Below, piece by piece: positions 1 to 10,196 of a stretch of DNA of 64,000 nt. The DNA is from Penicillus capitatus (lineage: Eukaryota; Chlorophyta), in the NCBI GenBank assembly GCA_965649825.1, contig OZ287702.1:434001-498000 (forward strand). The letters run 5' to 3'. The notes under the pieces are model-generated. The model ran no database searches. It was not told the DNA's origin and saw nothing but the letters and a program-made list of their open reading frames with translations. How positions within the stretch are numbered: position 1 is the first letter of the stretch; every line of letters begins with the position of its first letter. The position numbers were made by a program, and so were the translations under genes.

Positions 1-495
1 TTCTGTATGATCTGTTTTTGTCTCGACGCGTGTCTGACACTCCTCTGCTGTCTCAGGTGGCTGTGATAGCATAGAGAATGCCACCGATGATAGATGGGGG
101 GATCTGTGTATCGTCCGTTTTTAAATCTTATGGCATGAGCTGACTGGATCAAGACGCTGAGCCTTGCTTTGATCACCTGAAGCTTATTCTGACAAATGGC
201 GCATCTGTCGTGTTTGCGTCATCGGCATTGCGTTTGCCGGATATCATGGACATTCTGCTTCACTCTTTCATCAATTTATAAGGCAGATGCGTGACGCTCT
301 TCTGAGAATGAGCAGTACTTGTCTTTGTAATTTTGACTCGTAGACCATTCAGTAATAGAGGAGCCGTATTTCAGCAGGGAGTTAACTTTTGTCCCTAAAC
401 GCCGACCCATCGAACGAACGAACATACATCGCTCGCTGTACGGAGAAAATCCTTAAGTACTGCTGTCGCTGTTTGCCGGCTTCTGTGCTGCCGTC
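1..495. other. Left-edge stretch without a recognised gene
   Basis: No open frame with a recognisable protein and no RNA gene was seen. It ends at the start of the secreted Cys-rich gene and probably holds that gene's promoter and 5' UTR. A gene continuing from outside the window cannot be excluded. Confidence 0.5.
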
Positions 496-2298
496 ATGCG
501 TTTCAAACTCTTACCCCTTCTCTTTCTCGTCGTTGTTCTGAATCGTTGTGTCGCGCACAATGACCTCGATGCCTGGGTCATGACAGCATCGACTGAAAGT
601 GTAACGGCACAGCCGCCGGCTTTCTTGTTCTTTGACGCCACGGCAGCGACACCCAGACCCGTTTCAAACGGAGAGCGTTCCTACCATCAAAGCATGTGCT
701 CATGGAATGCCCGGGATGGCGAATGCGTACCGGACGACTGGTACATCTTTTCACTCGTTGAGCACTCCACCAGCGAACTTGGCCATCTCTATGCTCCCTT
801 CCTCGTACACGCCCTCTATCAGCTGGCAATGCTGACCTGCAAGGCAATGGTGTTAGGAAATGACATATGAAATGGATACTGTCAAAGAAACACGAGCCAA
901 GACACTCATGTAATACTCTTCGCCAGAGAGATGCCATACAGACCACCATCTTTTGCAGACAAACATCGTATATGGACAGAATTGCAGAGCATTTGGGACA
1001 CTATGCCTCGTCTCCTTGTTTCAACGATGTCTCCACTTTGTGGCAACTGACGACAAAAAGCAGCACGTGTCGCAATCTGAAGCACAAAACAGATTGCTTT
1101 GCGGAACCGTCCTGCACTTGGTACCCGCCCCACCATAGATGTCCCGTCTCCCTCTTCAAGACGGCCTCCCTGTTAGGTTGTGGAAAAAGAAGAGGTGTGA
1201 TTTGGATTCCTGGTACCTCCTGTACAACATCAAGAGCCAAGGCAATGTACCGAAGAAACTGGGCGATGTAAACCTGTCTCATTCTCCTCCCGAGTGAACG
1301 CAGATGCAAAATGCCAGATTGTCTTGTCATATGCTCAAGAATACATGACGGCTTTCGATGCGAAATTTGGAGAGCTCGTGATGGATGATCATCGATTTGA
1401 TTGGAACACCGTTTTGGAATGGAATATTGACTACTCTTGTCCTTTCAAAGGTCAAGCTCCGGTACCGCGTATGATCTCGGCAGCGGGCAGGTTGAGCGTG
1501 TGTATGGCGTCTTAGGTGTGTGCTTATGCCTTGGGATTTACCAAGATCTTTCCGATATCGATGTACTGTGCGCGAAAGTATCCAAGCTTCTTTCAGCTGC
1601 ACGAATGCCACACGGATCCTCTATGTCAACCCACTGTCAATCCTGGACCTATGTGCGGTCCCTCAGATCATGAGGTTGTCAGATCCAAATCCGAAGCTCT
1701 CTCTGTATCGCTCTCCATTCCAATAGCACTCCTACATCGTCAGAGTCTTTGTAGATTTTTCTCGATGGCATTGAAGACCCCTTCTTAAGGGGAATGTTCA
1801 CGGCAAGTGCCTACTGTGATGCTCACGGTGCACAGCGTGTCTGCGATCGATGCCCAGGTATGGCCATAATACAATGACCTCTTGCCCATGTGCATGTGAC
1901 AGATATGGCTTGTCGGTGGAGCCGCCGTGACGGAGCGTGTGCTGTCAGCCAGAAGTGGGTTGGATCGAAGTTGCGGAAATCGGACGTCACGGATCCTCTC
2001 TGTTTCCTCTTTACGATACCGGACAGATCCGAGTGCCTCGACATCAACAACTACTTCAGCTGTGTTCTCAGAGGAGATCAGTGCGAATGGAAGACGAGGA
2101 CAGGTATCACCCATCATTGGCTAAACATACGGATTGCGACGCATTGGCGACTGCTTAGCTGTATGCGAGCCACGCGTTCATGTCTATCTCAGAGCCATCG
2201 GCCAAGAAGATCCAGAAATGATGCTGAAGCTGCACGATGCAAAAGCAGCATGCCGCAGTCGAGAGAGGAAAACATGTTCGGCACTCCCAACGACATAA
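496..2298 (+). CDS. Secreted cysteine-rich protein of unknown function, 8 exons
   Basis: The first exon opens with a clear signal peptide (MRFKLLPLLFLVVVLNRCVA), so the product should enter the secretory pathway. No known domain was recognised. Cysteines recur in a loose C-x-W ... C pattern (CSWNARDGEC, CTWYPPHHRC, CRWSRRDGAC, CEWKT), which suggests several small disulfide-bonded modules. I joined exons 496-804, 857-909, 959-1176, 1235-1461, 1516-1704, 1755-1857, 1903-2103 and 2159-2298. Each intron is 45-58 nt, begins GT, ends AG, and keeps frame across the join. The second exon is only 53 nt. The stop is TAA at 2296-2298. The chain is about 400 residues with no transmembrane segment after the signal peptide. 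Frame continuity makes a real gene likely, but function is unknown; a wall, scale or surface protein is a guess. Confidence 0.7.
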
Positions 2299-3103
2299 GC
2301 GCCGCCACAATCATCGATCAATCCCCGCAATTCTGTGCAAACAAGCTTATTCGATTCTAGAATATCTGATGCCGACTGATGAGGTGTGTGTCAATGATTT
2401 GTATTGTTTCACTTGGTTGGTTGGATGCATCGCATGGACGAACGGGTTCTGGTGTAAGGATGTTTGCCGGTGCGCGTACCGACACCACGATTTACCGTCG
2501 CGTTGTTCATATAAAAGCCGTCCGTTGTGTCACCACAGAAGCTCTTACTGTGTTTCAAACTCTCGTCCCGAAGACATGGCCTATTTCATCAGAAGAGAAG
2601 AAACGCCAACAAAAGCGCAGGTAATAATCGCCCATCCCTTCGGCGTTTCCGATAATCGGCGGCCATGGCGTTGCCTTGCCGGCCACGGCAGTCCCTGAGC
2701 ACATGTGCTCAACCACACCGATTTCTCGACGGCGTTGATTGTTGCGCCATTGCCCCTGCGTTCGATGTCGTTCCATCACGATGCGCTTCGAGATTTTCGA
2801 ATAACCGCTTCGCTCGCCGAGCTCTCTACACCGTTGTCTGCTTTTCTCTGCGATGCGTTTTGTTCTCTATCGACGACCGACCGTTTTGCTTTGTAGCTTA
2901 CCCTACGCCGTCAGCCTTCGCCACCCGTCGTCGAAGAACCCAAGGTAAAATCAATACCGTCATCCATTCCGCTTCCTTCGACGCCGTGCCGTGGACAGGA
3001 GGAAGAGAAACCAATCGAGGCAGCATTCAATGGCGTCGGTCGCGAGATTGGTAAACACATCAGCAGGGAAAGGACATGGATTGGAAGGTCCGTCGCAGGT
3101 GGC
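2299..3103. other. Intergenic stretch
   Basis: Open frames on both strands are short and resemble no family. A short reading starting at ATG 3030 (MASVARL) followed by a GT-AG candidate could be a 5' exon of the calcyphosin-like gene, but the phase does not fit, so it was not included. Confidence 0.4.
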
Positions 3104-4154
3104 ATGGAGGGACGATCGCGTACAGGAACTGACGCAGCCGTCACCGAAAAGACGGTCGCTGCGATGCAGAAACTCAAACTCGTGCTCAAGAAACGCGGAA
3201 CACACGGAATCATCACCCTCGGACGCAAATTCAAATCAATGGATGACGACAACAGCGGCTCCTTAGGTGAAACTCTCGCACACATCGCCGCTGTCCTCTC
3301 AAGTCCGGCGTTATGGGTCTAGACTACAGTGAGTTCCGCAAGGCGATGAAAGAGATGGAATTCAACGAAAGCGAAACACAAGCTCTCTTTCGTTTCTTCG
3401 ATCGCGACTGCAATGGCTACATCTCCTACGATGAATTCATTACGGGATTGCGCGGGACGCTGAACGAGAGGCGAAGAAATCTTGTGTTCATGGCGTTTAA
3501 AGTACTCGACAAGAGTGGCGACGGTGTCGTCGAGGTTCAAGATCTGGTCGGACGCTACGACGCCTCGAAGCATCCAGATGTTTTGAGTGGAAAGAAGAAG
3601 AAGATAGAAGTGATTCGCGAATTTATGGATGTCTTTGATGGCGGCGAGAAGGACGGCATCATCACACCGACAGAATTCGCCCAATACTACTCGTGTGATA
3701 TCTGATGTCCATCTGCATCTCGATAGGGGTGGTGCTGTTTGATAGGGCTATCAGTGCCAATGTCGATTTGGATGATTATTTTGAACTGATGATCCGCAAT
3801 GCATGGCACATCAGCGGAGGCGAAGGATGGTGTGAAAATACAACGAATCGCCGTGTGCTTGTCACACACGAAGACGGATCTCAGGCAATGTCAATCTCAC
3901 ACTTTTCTCTCACATAATTCGTGATCCAGACGGTGGAGGAAATAAAGAACGACTTCGATGTGGACAAGGATGATAAGGAGGCGATGAAGAGTAATTTGGA
4001 AGAGCAAGGTATTCAGGCGGTATCGCTCGATACGACGGGCAAAGTTGATGCGCCCACACCGACGCCGCCGGCGGCAAATAATCCGAAACGTGGCGGTCGA
4101 AGCGATTTGCATGACAACAGAGCGAAGATGACGCACAGCAGCATTACCTTCTGA
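3104..4154 (+). CDS. Calcyphosin-like EF-hand calcium-binding protein
   Basis: The product matches the calcyphosin/CAPSL family over most of its length. EF loops include DDDNSGSLDYSEF, DRDCNGYISYDEF and DKSGDGVVEVQDL, plus a fourth around KDGIITPTEF. These are followed by the tail seen in protist members (WHISGGEGWCENTT, RRVLVTHEDGSQ, TVEEIKNDF). Exons are 3104-3266, 3323-3692, 3746-3884 and 3930-4154. The first two introns are GT-AG (56 and 53 nt). The third has a GC donor (CAG|GCAATG, 45 nt) and is required to join HEDGSQ to TVEEIKND. ATG 3104 gives an N-terminus of family-like length. In flagellates such proteins are often ciliary or calcium-signalling; that role is inferred. Identity is firm, the exact start less so. 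Confidence 0.88.
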
Positions 4155-4159
4155 ACGAT

Positions 4160-4602
4160 GTGCGCGGACAAAAACGCTCCATAAGGCGTCGCCTGTTTTC
4201 CTGTCCTGCTGCGACGTCCAATGCGTTGTGCCGTCGACCAACAACATCAGTGCGCATGCATGAGGCGTCTCTGATTCTGTTGTCAATCGGTCAAGATGTA
4301 GAAGACTGCGGAAGCTGTAATTTGTCAATAAACATGGAAATTGTTACCATCTTTACGACCACCACTCATCGCCATGCTTTCCATTACGTACGACAGAAGT
4401 CGGATGTCCTTCGTCGCGTGACAGCGACGTTTCGATCATCGTCGATCGTCTCGAACACGGCGCGATTCGATCGAATCGTATCGAAAATCGAGTTCTTGAA
4501 GCGCGATAAAAATCTCGTCGATCGCTGTCTTACAAAAATCTGGCTATGCGATCGACATCGATCAATCTTCTTTGAGGCGCATATTCTAGAAGCGTGACTT
4601 CT
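4160..4602. other. Gap with an ambiguous 145-codon plus-strand ORF
   Basis: One plus-strand frame is open throughout (to 4597), but the protein resembles nothing known and has no clear start context. The stretch 4420-4570 is unusually rich in TCGATCG-like words and holds a perfect 14-bp palindrome, GATTCGATCGAATC. It lies between the 3' ends of two convergent genes, so it may simply be 3' UTR. Confidence 0.3.
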
Positions 4603-4851
4603 TCAATTAGCATCTTCGCAGGCGTCGATCCAGTCGCAATAGACATCGACTGGCTCACTCAGTTCGGTAATGACCGTCGCGAACGATTCGTGACAGACAT
4701 CGCACTTCACCACGCCAACAAGTTTATCTTTATTCAGGGTGCAGTTGACGGCTTCGGTCGCACTGCAGAAGGGACAATCAAAAGCCGTTGGTAATTTTTC
4801 TTTCGGCTTCGTCGAGACACCAAAACTCGTACTCTTTTTTCGTCGACCCAT
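4603..4851 (-). CDS. ELF1: Transcription elongation factor Elf1 (ELOF1)
   Basis: A single exon encodes 82 residues beginning MGRRKKST, the basic N-terminal tail typical of Elf1/ELOF1. Four zinc-binding cysteines follow in two CxxC pairs (CPFC and CDVC), and the C-terminus carries the family signature LSEPVDVYCDWIDACE. ELOF1 binds RNA polymerase II on chromatin and works in elongation and transcription-coupled repair. Length and every hallmark match the family. ATG 4851 was chosen because it gives the conserved MGRRK start; the frame is open further upstream, but that stretch is not conserved. The stop is TGA at 4603-4605. Confidence 0.95.
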   Translation of the reverse strand: MGRRKKSTSFGVSTKPKEKLPTAFDCPFCSATEAVNCTLNKDKLVGVVKCDVCHESFATVITELSEPVDVYCDWIDACEDAN

Positions 4852-5042
4852 ACCCTTCTTTATCGATCGCAACAGAACGACGGATAGATGTTTGGCAAAT
4901 AACACCGATACCTCTGCAGAGGACGTTCAGAACGACGTCGAAAACGCGAAAAAACGATCGCACGCACGAACAGACGCACGACCAAACGAACAAACTTACA
5001 CGCACACAGGCGTCACGTCTGAAGGCCGAGAAGTGACAGGAT

Positions 5043-5616
5043 CTATATCTCCCTCGGTCTTTTCGCCGAGAACGCCTTCCTGTACGCAACCAATGACGAT
5101 CGCTGTGTTTTGGGGCCCACAGGGAGGGCCCTTGCTGAATCAGCATCCTTCAAGATGTCCATGGCATCTGTGGTTCTCTGAAAGGACGTCGTTTTCGCAG
5201 CATGCGCTACCGTTGAAGAGACATCCGATTCTTACTAGTGTTCGACTTTTTGACCCATCCACTGAAGCGAACGCAGAAAAGCGTCGTCGTAACGTACCAC
5301 ATGCGTTCGTTCGTCGCTTCTGGGTTCTTTTTTCGTAAAGTTCTGAAATCTCTGCAGTACGCTTCGTTCTTTCTTCGGCATGCGCGTCGAGAGGCTATTA
5401 TTTATAGGAAGCCACTCAAAGTTTTCAAGACAGAACAGCGTTGTTCGCACGATACGCTCACCGTCTCCTGCGTCTGGTGCCGCACACCTTTCTTCAAGGT
5501 AGCCCACCCCTTCGCATCAACTCCCCATCATTGCCCATTGAATGTGACAGTACCGTCGGTCATCGCAAGGATCGCCGCCTACGATCTGTTTTCGTCATCA
5601 AATCGTCGAAGTCCAT
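5043..5616 (-). CDS. Hypothetical protein, 3 exons
   Basis: I do not recognise this protein. It begins MDFDDLMTKTDR. Exons 5616-5583, 5509-5255 and 5167-5043 join in frame through two GT-AG introns of 73 and 87 nt. The product is about 137 residues, basic in its second half (MPKKERSVLQRFQ, KTQRSS), with no signal peptide or membrane segment. It lies upstream of Elf1 on the same strand. Support comes only from consistent phase at both joins and a protein-like composition, so the gene may be wrong in detail. A further minus-strand open frame at 5617-5834 containing CACVEC could be a missing 5' exon. Confidence 0.4.
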
Positions 5617-5833
5617 CTTTCTTGCGCAAATAAAGCGCGCAACGATGTGTTGGATACAGGATCTGACAAACGGCAAAGGGCGATGTCCACTGTGCGAGCA
5701 AAAATTCGGCAGATGTGTACATATCGACGGGGCACCTGCTTACATTCTACACAGGCGCAGCGTACGTATTTTTGAAGATCGGCGACGGTCCAGACGCACC
5801 CGACTGCAAAAGGCGTTTTGATTTCTCTTAGCA

Positions 5834-6765
5834 CTACTCAGAGGCGACAGGTCGTTTTTCCATAACACGATCAATGAGTCCATATTCAACTGCCTCCTCG
5901 GCAGATAGAAAATGATCGCGTTCCAGCGTCTCCTCTAATGTTCAACCAGTATCAGTTGAGGGTTAGATGAGGGAGATGACCTATTCTTTTGATATCCTGG
6001 CTCGTGTGTTTAGCATAGAGTTGATTCAGACGTTTCCTCAGTTTAAGGATCTCTTGTGCGTGTATTGCGATGTCGCTTGCCTGGCCCTGAGCACAACACC
6101 TGTGCTGAGAGGACTAACGGGGACCGAGAGGAGATACCGTAGCGCCGCCACTGGGCTGGTGCAACATGATGCGAGCATTCGGCAACGCACACCGTTGTCC
6201 TGCATCTCCAGCCGCCAGGATGAGAGATGCCATCGATGAAGCTTGTCCCACACACAATGTATGCACCGGACACTGAATGTACTACGTCACCCGCAACTTC
6301 TTTCTGCCATCTCGTAGCAGGCAGAAGTGACCTGCATTGTGTCGTAGATAGCCAGACCGGACGTGACGACGCCGCCTGGAGAATTGACATACATGCTGAT
6401 CTACAGAGCAGTTGGTTGGAAGTTGGGAGTGCCGCGTCCGGTAGTGTACGAACCGGTTTCTCAGGGTTCTCCGACTCAAGGTAGAGCATCTGAGCGACGA
6501 CGACGTTGCTGACGGGGTCTTCTATGATCCCATTTAAACAGATGATGCGCTCGCGCAGAAGACGCGAATAGATGTCGAAGGCACGTTCGCCCTTCGGACT
6601 GTGTTCGATCACCATGGGGATCAGACTGCTGAAAGGACATCCTTCCAGCAGCGGCTGCGTGAGTCGTCGAGCAAGGCGAAGCATAAGGAAAAGCGAAGGC
6701 GCCCTGCTGGTTGTGGATAATGGGACCATTTTAGCCTGCCGCGTGTACCGCCTGAATGAAGCCAT
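5834..6765 (-). CDS. clpP: ATP-dependent Clp protease proteolytic subunit ClpP, probably mitochondrial
   Basis: This is a full ClpP serine protease core. Recognisable blocks in order are [36 protein letters not shown], the nucleophile region [10 protein letters not shown] (catalytic Ser), MLHQPSGGA (catalytic His), and the C-terminal helix [14 protein letters not shown]. Exons are 6765-6454, 6400-6332, 6281-6138, 6086-5981 and 5934-5834; all four introns are GT-AG, 46-53 nt. The N-terminus ([21 protein letters not shown]) is basic and hydroxylated like a mitochondrial presequence. LIPMVIE just before the core is typical of mitochondrial ClpP. Plastid targeting is not ruled out. ClpP forms a barrel protease fed by a ClpX/ClpC ATPase, not seen in this window. 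Confidence 0.93.
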
Positions 6766-7640
6766 GGCGGTGGTCCTGTCACTTCGACATTCCGAGGCAC
6801 CGAAGACTCGATGAATAGGGTCGACGCGTGCTCATTTCGCATTGTCAGCATTTCATTTACGAAGGATCTCCGCGTCTTGAGTTTTCAAAATCGTTCGGTG
6901 GGCGGTCCCGAGGGTCGGTAGACAAAATCCTGTGGACTAGAGAGTGGTCCCTAAAACCAAAATAGTCGACCGAGAAGTGACGTCGCAGACAAGTAAGGAA
7001 CTCCAAGACATACGTTCATTAACCGACACCACAATGCTTTGCAACATGTTTTCACTGAACTTAACACAAACGACCCGGAAGCGAAGAGTGACCCCTTTTC
7101 TCAGACGTCTGCAGAGATTTCCGTTGCAGCTGACACGCCTCGTGGTTGGTTGGGAATCGAATCAGACCGTTTTCTCAGTTATTTTTAAAAAAAGCGTACG
7201 TGCGTCAGGCTTAGGGCACTATTTATTTTCGCCTTCGTAGTGCTGCCCCACAGCCTTCGCGTTTTCACTGGGCTCAGTGGTTTCGTCTCCGCACCTTTTC
7301 TCGCTGGGAGGAGAGTTGATTTTTCGCCTTTAGTAGTGCCTGCGTTTAAACGTAACACGGCAGACGTACTAGAGCGACTTAGAATTTTGGAGAAGTACGT
7401 GTTCTGATCTGTCTTTACGTTCGTCATAACGTTATCCGCGGGACACGTAATGTCCCAGCGGCCTAGAGCTGTGGAACAACGAACACTCGGTTGCACCCGT
7501 TCGGTGCCTTTTCGTGCGAACACGGACGGAAAATTTACTGACACGTTATGTGACCGCGAATCTGCGAAAGACACGCGCATCATGCCGTGCCTTCGACGCA
7601 TCTCGACCTCCCTTTGCTAACAGAGGACGGTGTGTTCTAG
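6766..7640. other. Gap between divergent ClpP and MADS-box genes
   Basis: No convincing coding exon is visible. It should contain the ClpP promoter and the promoter and 5' leader, perhaps with an intron, of the MADS-box gene, whose start codon is missing from its first recognisable exon. Confidence 0.4.
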
Positions 7641-9076
7641 TGGGCCGCCGAAAGATCAACATCGTATCCATCGAAGACGACCGCAGTCGCCAAGTGAGAA
7701 ACGAGCATCCGTTTCGCGTAGTGATGTGCTGTGGCGAATCGCGCAGGTTACCTTCACAAAACGCAAGAATGGCTTGATGAAAAAGGCAATGGAGTTGTCG
7801 GTGCTGTGCAACTGCCGCATCGGCCTGATTCTTTTCGATGGAAATGGCAGACTCCATGATTTCACCACAGAAGACATGCGATCGTTGGTGTCTGACTATT
7901 TTGCCAAAGAACTCTATGAGACGAATACAAAAGAAGAGGTCAGAAATCATGCATAGATAGATGCATGTATGTCGATTTCTTGCTGACTGACGGCGTCTAT
8001 GTTTTAGCTCTACCGCCGCTATAACGCAAAGGAGGCCGTTCAAGCCTCAGCGAACAAAGCTGAGCTGTATGTAAGAAGTCGCTGTCATGCCCTGTCCTGT
8101 CGATCAACTTCGTCGCCTGCTGTGTGATCAGGAGGACAGCAAAGTTGATGGTGTATCAGCTGATGCCGAGAGAACTGACGAGACAGTGGTTGACGTAGAA
8201 AGCAACAGCGACATCAATAACATGGATATCAGTCGCGCAAGCTCGACACACACAGGACAGAAAATAGAAACTAGACGCAGAGTGAGATCGAATACCCAGC
8301 CATCAAACCGAGGAAGTGTGACCTTATCGTTATCGACCTATCCATATGTATGAGATCGCGTTTGTGTCGTTTCAGGAACACGTACCCACGATACTCGTCG
8401 TGTCGCTGTTGCGCGTCCTTGCACCAGCTGGCCGTCGTTTGCCGCCCAGCCTTCATCCTTCGTTCAAGGATCTGCGTTCAGCGGCGGCTTGGATCAAGGA
8501 AAAGTGTATAACTGCAACAGAGTTTTCAAAGAGGAGCCTTACAGTGCGCCTCAACAAATTCTTCGTCTGGAAGACAATCCCGCGTTCCTGATGAGCATCC
8601 CTCGTCCCGAAAACGACGGACTGTACGGAATGCCCGTGCCCTCGCTTGGGCAAGACAATAGTGCTCAGAGATCAGAGCAGCGATTTGTCGGCAATGCTCC
8701 GCCGACGAGCTGCTCTCAGATCTGTGTTCTCAACCCTGACGGTGGAAAGATCGTGGACGTCTATGGAAACCTCAAGCATCTTCCCTTGGCCCCGACACTG
8801 ATACCGTCTCCCGCCGGAAGAATGGCTTCAGGGCCGAATCCACAAGAAATGCCATCCATTCCTGGACCTACAACATTTTCGTTCTTTGACTGCTTAGCCG
8901 ACGGCAGGAATGCCCATCTGGGTGGCCTTCAGCCGTTCTCTGTAGATAACAGCCTCGCGCAGAATGCATACAGTGACGCACCACAAGATGCCATGTGCTT
9001 GCAAAATCTGTTTAGGAATGGAACACCGCCGTCTTACAATTTTCCTTCCACCGCTAGACATAATTCTCAGTCATAA
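7641..9076 (+). CDS. MEF2-type MADS-box transcription factor
   Basis: The N-terminal MADS domain is clear: GRRKINIVSIEDDRSRQ joined to VTFTKRKNGLMKKAMELSVL and CNCRIGLILF, followed by a MEF2-like extension (LVSDYF). It should bind CArG-box DNA as a dimer. Exons are about 7641-7693, 7747-7938, 8009-8070, 8132 to about 8316, and the last from about 8379 to TAA at 9076. Introns are GT-AG, 53-70 nt. The C-terminal half is long, Pro/Ser/Asn-rich and probably disordered, as in transactivation regions. Oddity: there is no ATG in frame before GRRK. The exon begins just after an acceptor (TTCTAG) with TG, so the ATG may be split by an intron (A|TG), or a longer 5' exon exists. Family certain, start uncertain. 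Confidence 0.88.
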
Positions 9077-9647
9077 CCAGTCGGTGACGTGGAATTCATG
9101 CTGGTCATAAATTTGCAGCTGTCGGACAGACAGCCATTTCCGTAGTGGACGAATGAGCACTTCTGAACGCGGATTCAATCCATGTGGGCAAATGTGCATG
9201 TCTGTTGATGTTTAAGGGATGTGTCCTGATGGACCGCTGTTTTTTCCTTTTCCAATACTCTAACAGCGCTGATATCTGTTCGAGTCATTGTCTGATCGTA
9301 GCGGAAAACAAAGATGAAGCACAGAGTTTTCCGCCGTCGAGAAGTGACCTACCTGTATGTAGCTGCCAATCATGACCTTTTCTCTGCTATCTTTCTGAAC
9401 CGAACCATTCATTATGATTATATCTCTAAAAATCGAACATTTTTTTCGCTGGGACTTTTTACACGTAGCTTGCGACGCGTATGGACATCTCACATGGACA
9501 AAACGATCCCGTATTCAAACTGACAGTACTCTTTAAAGCATCTTTTTGTCTTTAATTGTTGGATCGTTCACATCAGACCACTTCTCTCTTGCTACCACTC
9601 ATGAAGAAGAGACGAGAACGCCTTGACTCGATGAGGCGGCGGCGCCG
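9077..9647. other. Convergent intergenic region
   Basis: This lies between the 3' ends of the MADS-box and prefoldin genes. Short ORFs on both strands are not protein-like. No repeat or RNA gene was noticed. Confidence 0.45.
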
Positions 9648-10144
9648 TCATCCACATCCTTCTCTTTCGTTCCGCCCTCTGCTTCGCCCTCTCCCTGCAC
9701 GAACGCACACATGTCTGCCGATCCCACATCGCCACACAGCGACTTTGATGCGTATCTTGTACTTCTTCTGAAAGGCCGATAGTGCAGCGCATTCTTTGTT
9801 ATGCTGTTCGGCGAGTTTCTCTAACACCTGTCAGTCACATCATTGATGGCATGAAGTGACGGTGCTGTAAGTGGAGAGACAGTTTGAAGTCCTTGCTCCG
9901 TCTGCTTGACATCAGGGATGACCTCGCCGACCGTTCTTTCGACCAGGACATCGCCCACCAGTCGATAGCATCGCCGTGAGCTTTCCATGGGCTCCAGTGC
10001 TTTGAGCACGGCTTCGTATTCGGATAACTCAGAGCGCAGTTCGTTGATCTTAGTCCACAATACCTCGACACCTTCATGCATCGATACATAACGCTGGACG
10101 ATTTCGGTATGATTCTTAAACTCTTCTCCCTCGCCAGTCGCCAT
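9648..10144 (-). CDS. PFD2: Prefoldin subunit 2
   Basis: The coiled-coil chain matches prefoldin 2: a first helix (LRSELSEYEAVLKALE), the central beta-hairpin signature CYRLVGDVLVERTVGEV, and a second helix after the intron (VLEKLAEQHNKECAAL). Prefoldin is a hexameric cytosolic chaperone passing unfolded actin and tubulin to CCT. Exon 1 is 10144-9881 and exon 2 is 9827-9648, with a 53-nt GT-AG intron. ATG 10144 (MATGEGEEF) was chosen over an upstream in-frame Met because it gives the usual length and leaves a 52-bp divergent gap to ALG12. The last 20 or so residues are Arg/Gly-rich and not conserved. Confidence 0.92.
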
Positions 10145-10196
10145 TCTAAACAAAGCAGGACGTCTGATGTGACAGGCCTTTACTGCCGCAGTGCCC
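10145..10196. promoter_or_regulatory. 52-bp bidirectional promoter gap, PFD2/ALG12
   Basis: The two ATGs are only 52 bp apart and divergent, so this gap and perhaps adjacent leader sequence must serve both genes. It contains TGATGTGAC at 10165-10173, a word also found close to other start codons in this window. No TATA box is visible. The regulatory role is inferred from position. Confidence 0.5.

Noticed and set aside
1498-1515. An 18-nt nucleomorph-like intron in the Cys-rich gene
   Set aside because: A 54-nt GT-AG intron (1462-1515) restores the same frame and matches the size of every other intron here, so a tiny intron is unnecessary.
4420-4570. A CRISPR-like or satellite array of TCGATCG words
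   Set aside because: The words are irregularly spaced, with no constant repeat or spacer; this is local sequence bias, not an array.
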